From DASQVO01 sp035640715 (GTDB taxonomy: Bacteria; Actinomycetota; Actinomycetes; Streptosporangiales; Streptosporangiaceae), in NCBI GenBank assembly GCA_035640715.1, contig DASQVO010000494.1, positions 1 to 16,498 of the forward strand: 16,498 nt of DNA. The letters run 5' to 3'. The notes under the pieces are model-generated. The model ran no database searches. It was not told the DNA's origin and was given only the letters and a program-made list of their open reading frames with translations. Made by a program: the position numbers and the translations under genes. Below are positions 6,120 through 12,899 of the stretch, piece after piece (position 1 is the first letter of the stretch; each line of letters begins with the position of its first letter).

Positions 6120-6872
6120 ATGACCCGAGAAGCCGACGTGGTTAAGTCACTGGTCGAGATGGCCGACACCCTGGTAGACGACTATGACGTGGTCGACCTG
6201 CTGACCGGGCTTGCGGACCGGTGCGTCAGCCTTCTCGGCGTGTCCGCCGCCGGGGTGATGCTGGCCTCTCCCGCGGGCAGCCTGGGGCTGGTGGCCTCCT
6301 CCAGCGAGGCGATGCGCCTGCTGGAGCTGTTCGAGCTGGAGGCCCGGGGAGGCCCGTGCCTGGACGCCTTCCGCACCGGGGAGCCCGCCGGGGACGAGAA
6401 CCTGCAGGCCGGGGCCGGCCGGTGGCCGTCGTTCTCCGCCGCCGCCCTCCAGGCTGGCTTCCGGTCGGTGCTCGCACTGCCGCTGCGGCTGCGGGAGGTG
6501 ATCCTTGGCGCGCTGAACCTGTTCAGCGTCACCCAAGCCCCGGTGGCCGAGGCGGACGTCATCGTCGCCCGGGCCTTTGCCGACCTTGCCGCCCTCAGCA
6601 TTGTCCAGCATCGTGCCAGCGCCGAGGCCCAGCGCCTGAACGAGCAGCTCTCCGCCGCCCTGACCAGCCGCGTGGTGATCGAGCAGGCCAAGGGCGTGAT
6701 CTCAGAACGCGCCGGCGTCGGCCTGACCGAGGCCTTCTCCCGGCTGCGGGCCTACGCCCGCAACGGCAACCACCGCCTCACCGATGTCGCCCAGGCCGCC
6801 CTCGACGGAACCCTCGACCCGCGCGCATGGGCCCGCCCCGTCCGGCCCAGCCCTGACAGTACGGGCAGCTGA
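6120..6872 (+). CDS. GAF-ANTAR domain regulator (putative RNA-binding antiterminator)
   Basis: This protein has 250 residues. A GAF domain covers about 20-165 (DDYDVVDLLTGLADRCVSLL, then ARGGPCLDAFRTGEP and RWPSFSAAALQAGF). A short helical linker (about 165-182) and a canonical ANTAR domain at about 183-232 follow (SRVVIEQAKGVISERAGV, EAFSRLRAYAR, LTDVAQ). EQAKG and the spaced aromatic/Arg residues are the classical RNA-binding signature. I chose ATG 6120 because the G-run at 6105-6110 is spaced 9 nt from it and MTREA matches relatives; GTG 6114 is in frame but only 3 nt from the G-run. The gene is probably co-transcribed with the upstream GAF-ANTAR gene, and three hairpins lie between them. 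The sensed signal is unknown. Confidence 0.9.
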   Translation: MTREADVVKSLVEMADTLVDDYDVVDLLTGLADRCVSLLGVSAAGVMLASPAGSLGLVASSSEAMRLLELFELEARGGPCLDAFRTGEPAGDENLQAGAGRWPSFSAAALQAGFRSVLALPLRLREVILGALNLFSVTQAPVAEADVIVARAFADLAALSIVQHRASAEAQRLNEQLSAALTSRVVIEQAKGVISERAGVGLTEAFSRLRAYARNGNHRLTDVAQAALDGTLDPRAWARPVRPSPDSTGS

Positions 6873-6929
6873 TGGGCTTTCCCTGGATCTGGGCCAGAGC
6901 GCAGGTTCCTGACCGGCTGACCGGTCCTC

Positions 6930-7210
6930 GGCGGTCCCGATGCCGATGCCGCACTTCGTGTAATTGGTGTTGGCTTGCCGGCTGTTGGCCGATGACCAGG
7001 CCAGGAAGCCGCCCCTGCAGCCGAGCCAGTACGACCAGCTGCCGGTCATGCCGATGTAGCCGCCGTAGTTCCCGCCGGCACGCTGCGGTTGGCCTACGGG
7101 GGCGTCCGGGCTGAGGTTGACGGCGTCCGGCGCGATCAGGGAGCGCGTTGAGGCGGCTGCCGCCGACGGCAGGCCATTCCCGGCGGGGCCCTTTCGCGTG
7201 AATCGCCGGA
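6930..7210 (-). pseudogene. Coding-like remnant of an unrecognised, possibly secreted, protein
   Basis: On the minus strand this stretch has strongly GC-biased third positions and protein-like composition: LIAPDAVNLSPDAPVG, then GGNYGGYIGMTGSWSYWLG, and NTNYTKCGIGIG, rich in Gly, Tyr, Trp, Asn and Ser with two Cys. It has no start codon of its own; the only in-frame ATG lies at 7280, inside the phosphatase gene. Codon bias fades at about 6930 with no stop before 6702, inside the GAF-ANTAR gene. It therefore looks like the remains of a gene that lost both ends. The composition resembles a small extracellular Cys-bridged domain, but I do not recognise the family. The plus strand over the same bases has poor codon bias. 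Confidence 0.45.
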
Positions 7211-7239
7211 TGGTGTTGTGCCAGGCTGGAGGTATGGGA

Positions 7240-7767
7240 GTGGAAGAGACGCGGCGGCTGGTGCTGCTGCGGCATGCCAAATCGGCATGGCCCGACGTGG
7301 CCGATGCTGAGCGGCCGCTGGCTAACCGGGGGCGCCGCGACGCCCCGGTCGTGGGCCGGTGGCTGCGGCGCAGCGGGTACGTGCCCGACGCGGTGCTGTG
7401 CTCACCCGCGCGCCGGACGCGGGAGACCTGGGCGCTGGTGGCAGCCGAACTGGGTGCGGAACCGCCCGTGAGCTATGAACAGCGCATCTACCAAGCGACG
7501 GCGCTGGGCCTGCTGCACCTGTTGCGCGAGGCGGGCGGGGAATACCGGACTGTCTTGCTGATCGGGCATAACCCCGGACTCGCCGAACTTGCCGTGGGCA
7601 TCGCCCAGGTGACTGACGGGCCGGAACTCGGGCCGCTGGAGCGTGCCCGGGCCAAGTTCCCGACCGCCGCGGTGGCGGTGCTGGAATTCAGCGGCGACTG
7701 GGCTGGCTTGACGCCCGGCGAGGCGCGCATGGTCGACTTCGCGGTACCGTGCGACATGTCTTCCTGA
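7240..7767 (+). CDS. SixA-type histidine phosphatase family protein
   Basis: This 175-residue cytosolic phosphatase belongs to the branched histidine-phosphatase superfamily. RHAK (11-14) holds the phospho-accepting His12, Arg59 is in SPARRTRET, Glu80 lies near YEQRIYQA, and the second catalytic His110 is in LLIGHNPGL. The short SixA-like form dephosphorylates phosphohistidine in proteins; in E. coli SixA acts on phosphotransfer proteins. GTG 7240 is chosen because GGAGG (7228-7232) is 7 nt away. ATG 7234 is only 1 nt from the same site, and ATG 7210 has none. A promoter must lie in the remnant-containing gap upstream. The real substrate is unknown; small-molecule phosphatase activity is an alternative. 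Confidence 0.85.
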   Translation: MEETRRLVLLRHAKSAWPDVADAERPLANRGRRDAPVVGRWLRRSGYVPDAVLCSPARRTRETWALVAAELGAEPPVSYEQRIYQATALGLLHLLREAGGEYRTVLLIGHNPGLAELAVGIAQVTDGPELGPLERARAKFPTAAVAVLEFSGDWAGLTPGEARMVDFAVPCDMSS

Positions 7768-7782
7768 GCCGCAGTCATCAAA

Positions 7783-7881
7783 AAGTAGCTTTTAAGCTAT
7801 ATACCAGCGTGCTACTTGGAGGTAATTTCTGGGGAAAACGTTTTTTACTCGCAAGTAGCTTCTGGCTGCGCCGAGTAGCTT
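7783..7881. promoter_or_regulatory. AT-rich lipase upstream region with repeated AGTAGCTT motifs
   Basis: AGTAGCTT occurs in direct orientation at 7784-7791, 7854-7861 and 7874-7881. An inverted near-copy (TGCTACTT, i.e. AAGTAGCA) lies at 7810-7817. The direct copies are spaced 70 and 20 bp, whole helical turns apart. A 6-bp-arm inverted repeat TAGCTT-TT-AAGCTA (7786-7799) overlaps the first copy, and AAAACGTTTT (7835-7844) is a palindrome. The stretch is strikingly AT-rich for this genome and probably holds the lipase promoter and a multi-site operator. Confidence 0.5.
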
Positions 7882-7909
7882 CCGCTGCCCCTGCTCCTGG
7901 GAGACCACG

Positions 7910-9172
7910 ATGACGAGGCTCCGGCGGCCGGGCTCCCGGCCCATCTGCTCACTGCTCACCGCGGCGGCACTCGCGTTTCCGCTGGCCATATCGGCCGGGG
8001 CGGCTCCGGCGAGCGCTGCCACCGGAGTGGCCGCTGCCGCCACGCGGACCGCTGCCACCGCGCAGGACTGCGCGTCCGCGCCGCCAGGGGACGCGTTTTA
8101 CTCCCCGCCGAGCCCGCTGCCGGCCGGGCAGCATGGCGGCATCATCTGGTGCCGGCCGTCGTCATCGCCGGTGGCTGGGGTCCAGGCGTGGCAGATCCTC
8201 TATCTTTCGACCACCGTGTCCGGCCAGCCCACCGCGATCTCCGGAACGGTCTTCGTGCCGCAGGCTCCCTACCCGGGCACCCGGCCCGTGCTGGCGTACG
8301 CGCCCGGCACGCAGGGCTGGGGAGACCAGTGCGCGCCGTCGAAGGAGATCGCCGCGGATAACTTTGACGAGCAGTTCGCGGTCAACAACCTGCTCGCCAA
8401 GGGATGGGCCGTGGTGGTCAGCGATTATCCCGGCCTTGGCACGCCAGGCGATGAGACCTACAACGTCGGCATCCCGGAAGGCTACGGGGTGCTCGACGCG
8501 CTCCGTGCGGCCACCCTGCTCCCGGGCGCCGGGCTGAGCACGGCCGCGCCGATGGAGATCGAGGGCTACTCTCAGGGCGGCGGCGCGGCCGACTGGGCCG
8601 CACAGCTTCAGCCGTCCTACGCGCCAGGGCTTCACCTCGCCGGCGTCGCGGCCGGCGGCACGCCCGCGAACCTGCAGGCCGTGGCGGACAACATCAACGG
8701 CACGGCCTGGTTCGCCTTCCTCGCCGGGAGCGCCATCGGATTTAACGCCGCGTACCCGTCGCTCGACCTGAATAGCGAGCTCACCCCCGCGGGGCAGGCG
8801 GCGATGGCGCAACTCGGCACGATGTGCCAGGCACAGGGCCTGCTCACCTTCGCGGGCAAGCGCATCCAGGGCTACACCGTGGGCGGCGTGAACCCGATCA
8901 CGGAGCCGAAGTGGCAGGCGGTGCTGAACGCCAATGACCTGGGCGCCATGAAGCCCCCGGTCCCGCTGTACCAGTACCACGGGCTCCTCGACGAGGTTAT
9001 CCCGTGGAGCGTCGAGCAGGCACTGCACAGCCGGTACTGCACGATGGGCGTGACGACGCAGCTCACCGGCTACGTCGGCGACCATGTCCTGACCCAGGTG
9101 CTGGCCCAGGTCGACGTGGTCAACTGGCTCAGCGCCCGCCTGGCCGGCGCCCCCGCTCCCAGTAACTGCTGA
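7910..9172 (+). CDS. Secreted lipase/esterase (LIP-family alpha/beta hydrolase)
   Basis: This is a 420-residue exported serine hydrolase. A Sec signal peptide is clear: Arg-rich n-region (MTRLRRPGSR), hydrophobic core, and APASA ending at residue 36. The nucleophile Ser221 is in GYSQGG, the acid Asp361 in HGLLDEVIP, and the base His392 in GDHV. This is the layout of the secretory lipase (LIP, PF03583) family, which hydrolyses acylglycerols and other esters outside the cell. Cys residues at 54, 81, 141, 306, 377 and 420 could form disulfides in the exported protein. ATG 7910 follows GGGAGA at 7 nt. The gene stands alone behind a repeat-rich AT-rich control region and ends at a strong terminator. 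The natural substrate is not readable from sequence. Confidence 0.92.
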   Translation: MTRLRRPGSRPICSLLTAAALAFPLAISAGAAPASAATGVAAAATRTAATAQDCASAPPGDAFYSPPSPLPAGQHGGIIWCRPSSSPVAGVQAWQILYLSTTVSGQPTAISGTVFVPQAPYPGTRPVLAYAPGTQGWGDQCAPSKEIAADNFDEQFAVNNLLAKGWAVVVSDYPGLGTPGDETYNVGIPEGYGVLDALRAATLLPGAGLSTAAPMEIEGYSQGGGAADWAAQLQPSYAPGLHLAGVAAGGTPANLQAVADNINGTAWFAFLAGSAIGFNAAYPSLDLNSELTPAGQAAMAQLGTMCQAQGLLTFAGKRIQGYTVGGVNPITEPKWQAVLNANDLGAMKPPVPLYQYHGLLDEVIPWSVEQALHSRYCTMGVTTQLTGYVGDHVLTQVLAQVDVVNWLSARLAGAPAPSNC

Positions 9173-9197
9173 CGCCGGCCCCTGCCGCGCCGCCATG

Positions 9198-9237
9198 TGC
9201 GCGGAAAGTGCCGCCTCGCAGCGGCACTTTCCGCGCA
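9198..9237. terminator. Near-perfect 17-bp hairpin, bidirectional terminator
   Basis: Bases 9198-9214 pair without mismatch with 9221-9237 around the 6-nt loop CTCGCA. The hairpin stands between the convergent ends of the lipase and the LLM oxidoreductase, 25 nt past the lipase stop. It is the strongest simple hairpin I found in the window. It has no long T-run. Confidence 0.8.
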
Positions 9238-9246
9238 TTCGCGGCC

Positions 9247-9273
9247 GTGTCCGCCGTGAAAGCGGCGGCACAC
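9247..9273. terminator. Second hairpin beside the LLM oxidoreductase stop
   Basis: GTGT plus CCGCCG (9247-9256) pairs with CGGCGG (9263-9268) and ACAC (9270-9273) around TGAAAG, with one bulged C. It lies 3 nt beyond the LLM stop codon and, with the hairpin at 9198, forms a double terminator between the convergent genes. Confidence 0.5.
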
Positions 9274-9276
9274 CGG

Positions 9277-10155
9277 TCAGGCGTTGAGGGAGGCGACGGC
9301 GGGGATCACCTTGCTGCCGATCACTTCCAGCGGGGTCAGCCGCCAGACATCCCGCACGCCGCCGATCGCCGCCTGGAACCCCATCTCAGCCAAGCGGCCA
9401 AGCTGGTCGATGACCTCGTTCGCCTTCTCGCCCTTCTCACCGACGTCGAAGAGGAAGTAGCAGGTCTTCTCGATCTCGTCGTAGTCGCGGCCCTCGCGCT
9501 CGCAGTGCTCGCGCAGCACGTCGAGCTTGCGGGCGAGGTCCGGTCCGGGGAACAGATTGCAGGCCTGCGCGTACCTGGCGACCAGCCGCAGCGTCTTCTT
9601 CTCCCCGCCGCCGCCGATCATGATGGGCGGGTGCGGCTTGGTCAGCGCCTGCGGGGAGTTCAGTGGCCGCTCCAGGTGGTAGTGCTTGCCCTGGTAGGGG
9701 GATTCGTCGCCGCGCCACATCTGCAGGCAGATCTGAATGATCTCCTCCAGCCGCTCGAACCGCTCGGCGACCGGCGGGAACGGTATGCCCAGGCCGCGGG
9801 ATTCCTCCTCGTTCCACCCTGCGCCGATGCCCAGCCACGCCCGGCCGCCCGACAGGACGTCCAGGGTGGTGACGATCTTGGCCAGGACGCCCGGATACCG
9901 GTAGATGGCGCCGGTGACCAGGGTGCCCAGCTTCGCCCGGGACGTGCTGGCGGCGAGATAGCCGAGCGTGGTGTAGGCCTCCAGCATCTCGTGCTCGGCC
10001 GGCCCCACCGCGCCGATCTGGAAGAAGTGGTCCATCACCATGACGTCTGAAAAGCCCGCGTCATCCGCGGTGCGGGCGACGGTCGCCAGGTCCGCGCCGA
10101 GCCGTTCGGGGCCACCGGGCCAGGTGAAATCGGGTATTTGCAGTCCAATCTTCAC
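9277..10155 (-). CDS. LLM-class F420-dependent oxidoreductase
   Basis: This 292-residue protein of the luciferase-like monooxygenase family (PF00296) is a (beta/alpha)8 enzyme using reduced F420 or FMN. Typical stretches are MKIGLQIPDFTWPGGPERL, VMVMDHFFQIGAVG, TLDVLSGGRAWLGIGAGWNE, ERFERLEEIIQICLQMW and PPIMIGGGGEKKTLRLVARY. The DHF segment near residue 42 and the IGAGW strand are hallmarks of F420-type members. The start is GTG 10155, with GGAGGTGAT 4 nt upstream. It overlaps the TGA of the broken M20 gene as GTGA, so the pair was translationally coupled. It probably still relies on the M20 promoter. The substrate is unknown. Confidence 0.92.
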   Translation of the reverse strand: MKIGLQIPDFTWPGGPERLGADLATVARTADDAGFSDVMVMDHFFQIGAVGPAEHEMLEAYTTLGYLAASTSRAKLGTLVTGAIYRYPGVLAKIVTTLDVLSGGRAWLGIGAGWNEEESRGLGIPFPPVAERFERLEEIIQICLQMWRGDESPYQGKHYHLERPLNSPQALTKPHPPIMIGGGGEKKTLRLVARYAQACNLFPGPDLARKLDVLREHCEREGRDYDEIEKTCYFLFDVGEKGEKANEVIDQLGRLAEMGFQAAIGGVRDVWRLTPLEVIGSKVIPAVASLNA

Positions 10156-10603
10156 GCAATCACCTCCAGGCGCCAGCCTTTCACAGCCGCGTGCCGGATC
10201 ACCGCCCCCGCCCCGCCGCCGCCTTCCTCGGCCGGAGTGCCGAACACCGACACGGTGAGCCCCACGTCATCGGCGACAGCGGCGAGCGCGAGGCCCGCCC
10301 CGACGGCGGAGGCGGCGATGATGTTGTGCCCGCAGGCGTGCCCGAGGCCGGGCGGGGCGTCGTATTCGGCGCAGATACCGACGTGCAGCGGGCCCGAACC
10401 TGCCCTGGCAATGAACGCGGCCGGCAGCCCGCAGGCATTCGCCTCGACATCGAAGCCAGCGCCGGCCAGTTCGGCGGCGACCCAGGCGGCGGCCCGCTCT
10501 TCGGCCACGCGACCTCTGGGTGCGCGTGCAGGCGGTGGCTGAGCCCGGTCAGCCGCTCCCGCGCGTCCGAGACCGTGGCGGCGATCATCTCCTTGGCGTC
10601 CAT
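10152..10603 (-). pseudogene. Broken M20-family amidohydrolase/peptidase (frameshift and 3' truncation)
   Basis: ATG 10603, with a GAGGGGAG ribosome site, opens MDAKEMIAATVSDARERL and RLHAHPEVAW, the N-terminus of an M20D amidohydrolase. At about 10503-10507 one base, most simply one G of a G-run, is missing. The sequence continues in another frame as EERAAAWVAAELAGAGFDVE, AEYDAPPGLGHACGHN (metal-binding Asp and His) and GTPAEEGGGG (catalytic Glu). Homology then stops and TGA follows after about 19 codons, so roughly the last 60% of a normal 390-430-residue enzyme is missing, including the dimerisation domain. The stop overlaps the LLM gene start by 4 nt. Intact relatives hydrolyse N-acyl amino acids or aminobenzoyl-glutamate. 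This copy cannot be active. Confidence 0.8.
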
Positions 10604-10709
10604 CCGCTCCCCTCTCTGGAGCAGGCCGCCGGTTCCCGTGGCCCGGGTCCCGCGCTGCCAGGCTCCCTGCTCCCTTAAAACTTGATCTGACTGAAAACAT
10701 GGGCGGGGC

Positions 10710-11540
10710 CTACTGACGGTAGGCGACAGTGACGTCGCCAGATGCGCTATTGGCGATGATCAGCCTCGGCGATGCCGGGTCCTGCGCGACGGTCACGGTG
10801 CGGTTGCCGGCGGAGGTGTCCGCCAGCACGTTGTAGCGGGCCGGGGGAGGCACGACGACCATCACGTTCCCGGATGCCGACTCACCGTCAGCGCGTGCCG
10901 GAACGCCGCTGAAGGCCAGTTCCACGTCCCCGGCACTGGTCTTGGCGGTCACATCGGACGACTGGGCGCCCGTCACCGTGACGTTGCCGGAGGAGGTTCG
11001 CGCCGACACCGCTCCGGAGGTGCCCGAGGCGGCCAGATCCCCCGATGCCGAGGTCAGGTTCAGCCGTCCGGTGACATCGTTCACCGTGATGTTGCCGCTC
11101 TCCGTGGACGCGGTGACCGAGACGCTGGACGGCACGGTGAGGATGTATTTGACGTTGCAGTTGCCATTGAGCAGCAACCTCGGGCAGGCTTGCATCACCC
11201 GCAGGGTATGCCCGTCCCACCGTTCGTTGATGACCGGTTTGCCCCCCGACCATTGCAGCTGCCTACGAACCGTGATCCGGCCGCTGGGCCCCCGCCGCAG
11301 CGTGACGTCTCCTGAGGCAAGCTGGACCATGATCGCGGTGGGCTGCCCCGTATAGGCCTGCGTCTGGGGCGTGCTGTAGGTGGCCGTGTTCCTGGCGATC
11401 GGATTGTGCCAGAGGGCGAAGCTGGTGATGCCGATGGCGAGCACCGTGACCACGGCACCGGCTACCAGCCACGCCGCCCGCGCACCGCGACGGGGCCTGG
11501 CGGAAGACCCGGCGGCCGCGCGCTCCTCGGTGATACCCAC
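10710..11540 (-). CDS. DUF4097-family beta-repeat protein with N-terminal membrane anchor
   Basis: This protein has 276 residues. A cytoplasmic Arg-rich tail (1-23) precedes a single membrane helix at about 24-46 (WLVAGAVVTVLAIGITSFAL). The exported part holds eight repeats of the type ASGDVT/SSGNVT (for example ASGDVTLRR, ESGNITVND, SSGNVTVTG, SAGDVELAF and the terminal ASGDVTVAY), which form the stacked beta strands of DUF4097 (PF13349). The family is often found beside two-component or sigma-factor systems; its biochemical role is unclear. The start is GTG 11540, 3 nt after GGAGGAAA. It lies 10 nt after a response regulator, so it is in the same operon and could be its target or an envelope-stress component. 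Confidence 0.85.
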   Translation of the reverse strand: MGITEERAAAGSSARPRRGARAAWLVAGAVVTVLAIGITSFALWHNPIARNTATYSTPQTQAYTGQPTAIMVQLASGDVTLRRGPSGRITVRRQLQWSGGKPVINERWDGHTLRVMQACPRLLLNGNCNVKYILTVPSSVSVTASTESGNITVNDVTGRLNLTSASGDLAASGTSGAVSARTSSGNVTVTGAQSSDVTAKTSAGDVELAFSGVPARADGESASGNVMVVVPPPARYNVLADTSAGNRTVTVAQDPASPRLIIANSASGDVTVAYRQ

Positions 11541-11550
11541 GTTTCCTCCG

Positions 11551-12210
11551 TTAACTTCTGCCGGGCCCGGACTGGAGGAAACGGAGAACCGCCATGATGC
11601 GGCGGTGGTCGTTGTCCGCGGCCCCCGTGAGGTCCAGCTTGGTGAAGATGGCGTTGATGTGCTTGGCGACCGCGCTGTCGCTGACCACGAGCGCGGCGGC
11701 GATGCCGGTGTTGGACCGGCCCTCCGCCATCAGCGCCAGCACCTCGCGTTCGCGGGGCGTCAGCCGGTCCAGCGGATCGCTGCGGCGGCGCACCAGCAGC
11801 TGGGCCACCACCTCGGGGTCGAGTGCCGTGCCGCCCGCCGCGACGCGGTGCAGCACGTCAACGAACTCGGCGACGTCGGCTACCCGGTCCTTGAGGAGAT
11901 AACCGATCCCCGTCGTCTCCGAGGACAGCAGCTCGGTCGCGTAGCGTTCCTCGACATACTGGGAAAGCACCAGCACGGCCACTTTCGGCCACTGGCGGCG
12001 CACGACCAGCGCGGCACGCAGACCTTCGTCCGTGAAGGTGGGCGGCATCTGCACGTCGACGATCGCCAGGTCCGGCTGATGCCGTTCCACCGCTCGCAGC
12101 AGCCCCTCGGCGTCGCCCGCCGACTCCGCGACCTCGATGCCGAAGCGCTCCAGCACGTGTTCCAGCCCGGCCCGCAGCAGCACGGAGTCCTCGGCCATCA
12201 CGATTCTCAT
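11551..12210 (-). CDS. NarL/LuxR-family response regulator
   Basis: This is a 219-residue DNA-binding regulator. The receiver domain (1-120) has the acidic pair Glu7/Asp8, phosphoacceptor Asp52 in AIVDVQMPP, Ser83 in VLVLSQY, and Lys107 in YLLKDRV. A LuxR-type helix-turn-helix spans about 148-205 (LTPREREVLALMAEGRSNTG, then VAKHINAIFTKL). All phosphorylation residues are intact. ATG 12210 overlaps the stop of a histidine-kinase fragment as ATGA, the usual coupling of kinase and regulator. That kinase is truncated, so the regulator is now an orphan unless another kinase or acetyl phosphate serves it. DUF4097 follows downstream in the operon. Regulated genes are unknown. Confidence 0.92.
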   Translation of the reverse strand: MRIVMAEDSVLLRAGLEHVLERFGIEVAESAGDAEGLLRAVERHQPDLAIVDVQMPPTFTDEGLRAALVVRRQWPKVAVLVLSQYVEERYATELLSSETTGIGYLLKDRVADVAEFVDVLHRVAAGGTALDPEVVAQLLVRRRSDPLDRLTPREREVLALMAEGRSNTGIAAALVVSDSAVAKHINAIFTKLDLTGAADNDHRRIMAVLRFLQSGPGRS

Positions 12211-12479
12211 GGCCTACCCCCGGCCGGCCGGGGGAGGGGCAGCTCGACGCTAATCACGGTAGGTCCCCCGGCGGGGCTGGAAATGCGCAGCAGCCCGTCG
12301 ACGGATGCGACGCGCTGCGCCAGCCCGCGCAGTCCCGTCCCGCCCAGGTCGGCGCCGCCATGGCCGTTGTCGCTGATGGTGAGCCGCAGGAGACCGTCAT
12401 CGCCCGTAACGCTGACCTCCGCTTCCGTCGCCGCCGCGTGCTTGGCGACGTTGGTGAGCGCCTCCAAGACGACGGAACC
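12207..12479 (-). pseudogene. C-terminal fragment of a sensor histidine kinase (ATPase domain only)
   Basis: About 90 codons remain of a NarX/DevS-type kinase. VVLEALTNVAKHA is the N-box; DNGHGG and GGTGLRGLAQRVASVDGLL give the G1/G2 region of the ATPase domain; the end is ISVELPLP. Homology starts at about 12479 and everything upstream is missing: sensor, dimerisation helices and phospho-His. The first possible start is TTG 12467, with no ribosome site. The stop overlaps the response-regulator start by 4 nt. A normal kinase of this class has 350-600 residues. The cut coincides with the beginning of an unrelated coding-like stretch on the other strand, so a deletion or rearrangement is likely. 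Confidence 0.75.
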
Positions 12480-12483
12480 GGCC

Positions 12484-12798
12484 CGCGCTGGAGCTGTTCG
12501 CCGGCCGCAACCTGATCGGTGTCACCGTAGCCGGTGCGTTCGCTGCCTGCCCCGTCGCCGCCATCCGGGGCGTGCGCGCGGGCAGGCCCGGCGCTGCTGG
12601 GGGCTGGCCCTGGGTTTCGTCACAGACGGAGGCGTGCCGCCGGCGGTGGCTTTCACGTCGGCTCACGGGGCCCGGTACGTGGAGCCGGTCGTCATCGCCG
12701 GGACATTCTGGGTCGCCGAGGAGGCCGGCCGGTTCCGTTCGGTAGCGGTGGGCGGATATGGCACCTTGCGCCTGCACCGCACCGCGGCGCGCACGTGA
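12484..12798 (+). pseudogene. C-terminal remnant of an unrecognised protein, with a frameshift
   Basis: Codon bias marks coding on the plus strand. LELFAGRNLIGVTVAGAFAA and VAAIRGVRAG run in one frame up to about 12590. GLALGFVTDGGVPPAVAFTS, YVEPVVIAGTFWVAEEAG and FRSVAVGGYGTLRLH then run in another, ending at TGA 12796-12798. Restoring one G in the five-G run near 12600 joins them into about 104 residues. There is no start codon, and the 5' end meets the kinase breakpoint. I do not recognise the family; alternating hydrophobic strands suggest a beta-rich C-terminal domain. The remaining gap to 12899 shows no gene. Confidence 0.45.
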
Positions 12799-12899
12799 CG
12801 CCGGCCCGGCCGTGGGCGGCGGCATACACCGTTCCTTCGGGCTGAGCCTGATCTGCCGCACGGCCCGGCGCTGTGGCCCGCTGATTCGCCCCGCGGCGT

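Noticed and set aside
9198..9273. Two tandem hairpins with 6-nt loops, resembling an ANTAR dual-hexaloop RNA target
   Set aside because: Known ANTAR sites need A at loop position 1 and G at position 4. The loops CTCGCA and TGAAAG (and their complements) do not fit, and the location between convergent genes explains them as terminators.
11380..12798. A 472-codon open frame on the plus strand
   Set aside because: Up to about 12480 it is antisense to DUF4097, the response regulator and the kinase fragment, with no domain of its own. Only its last part (after about 12590) shows coding bias and is listed as a remnant.
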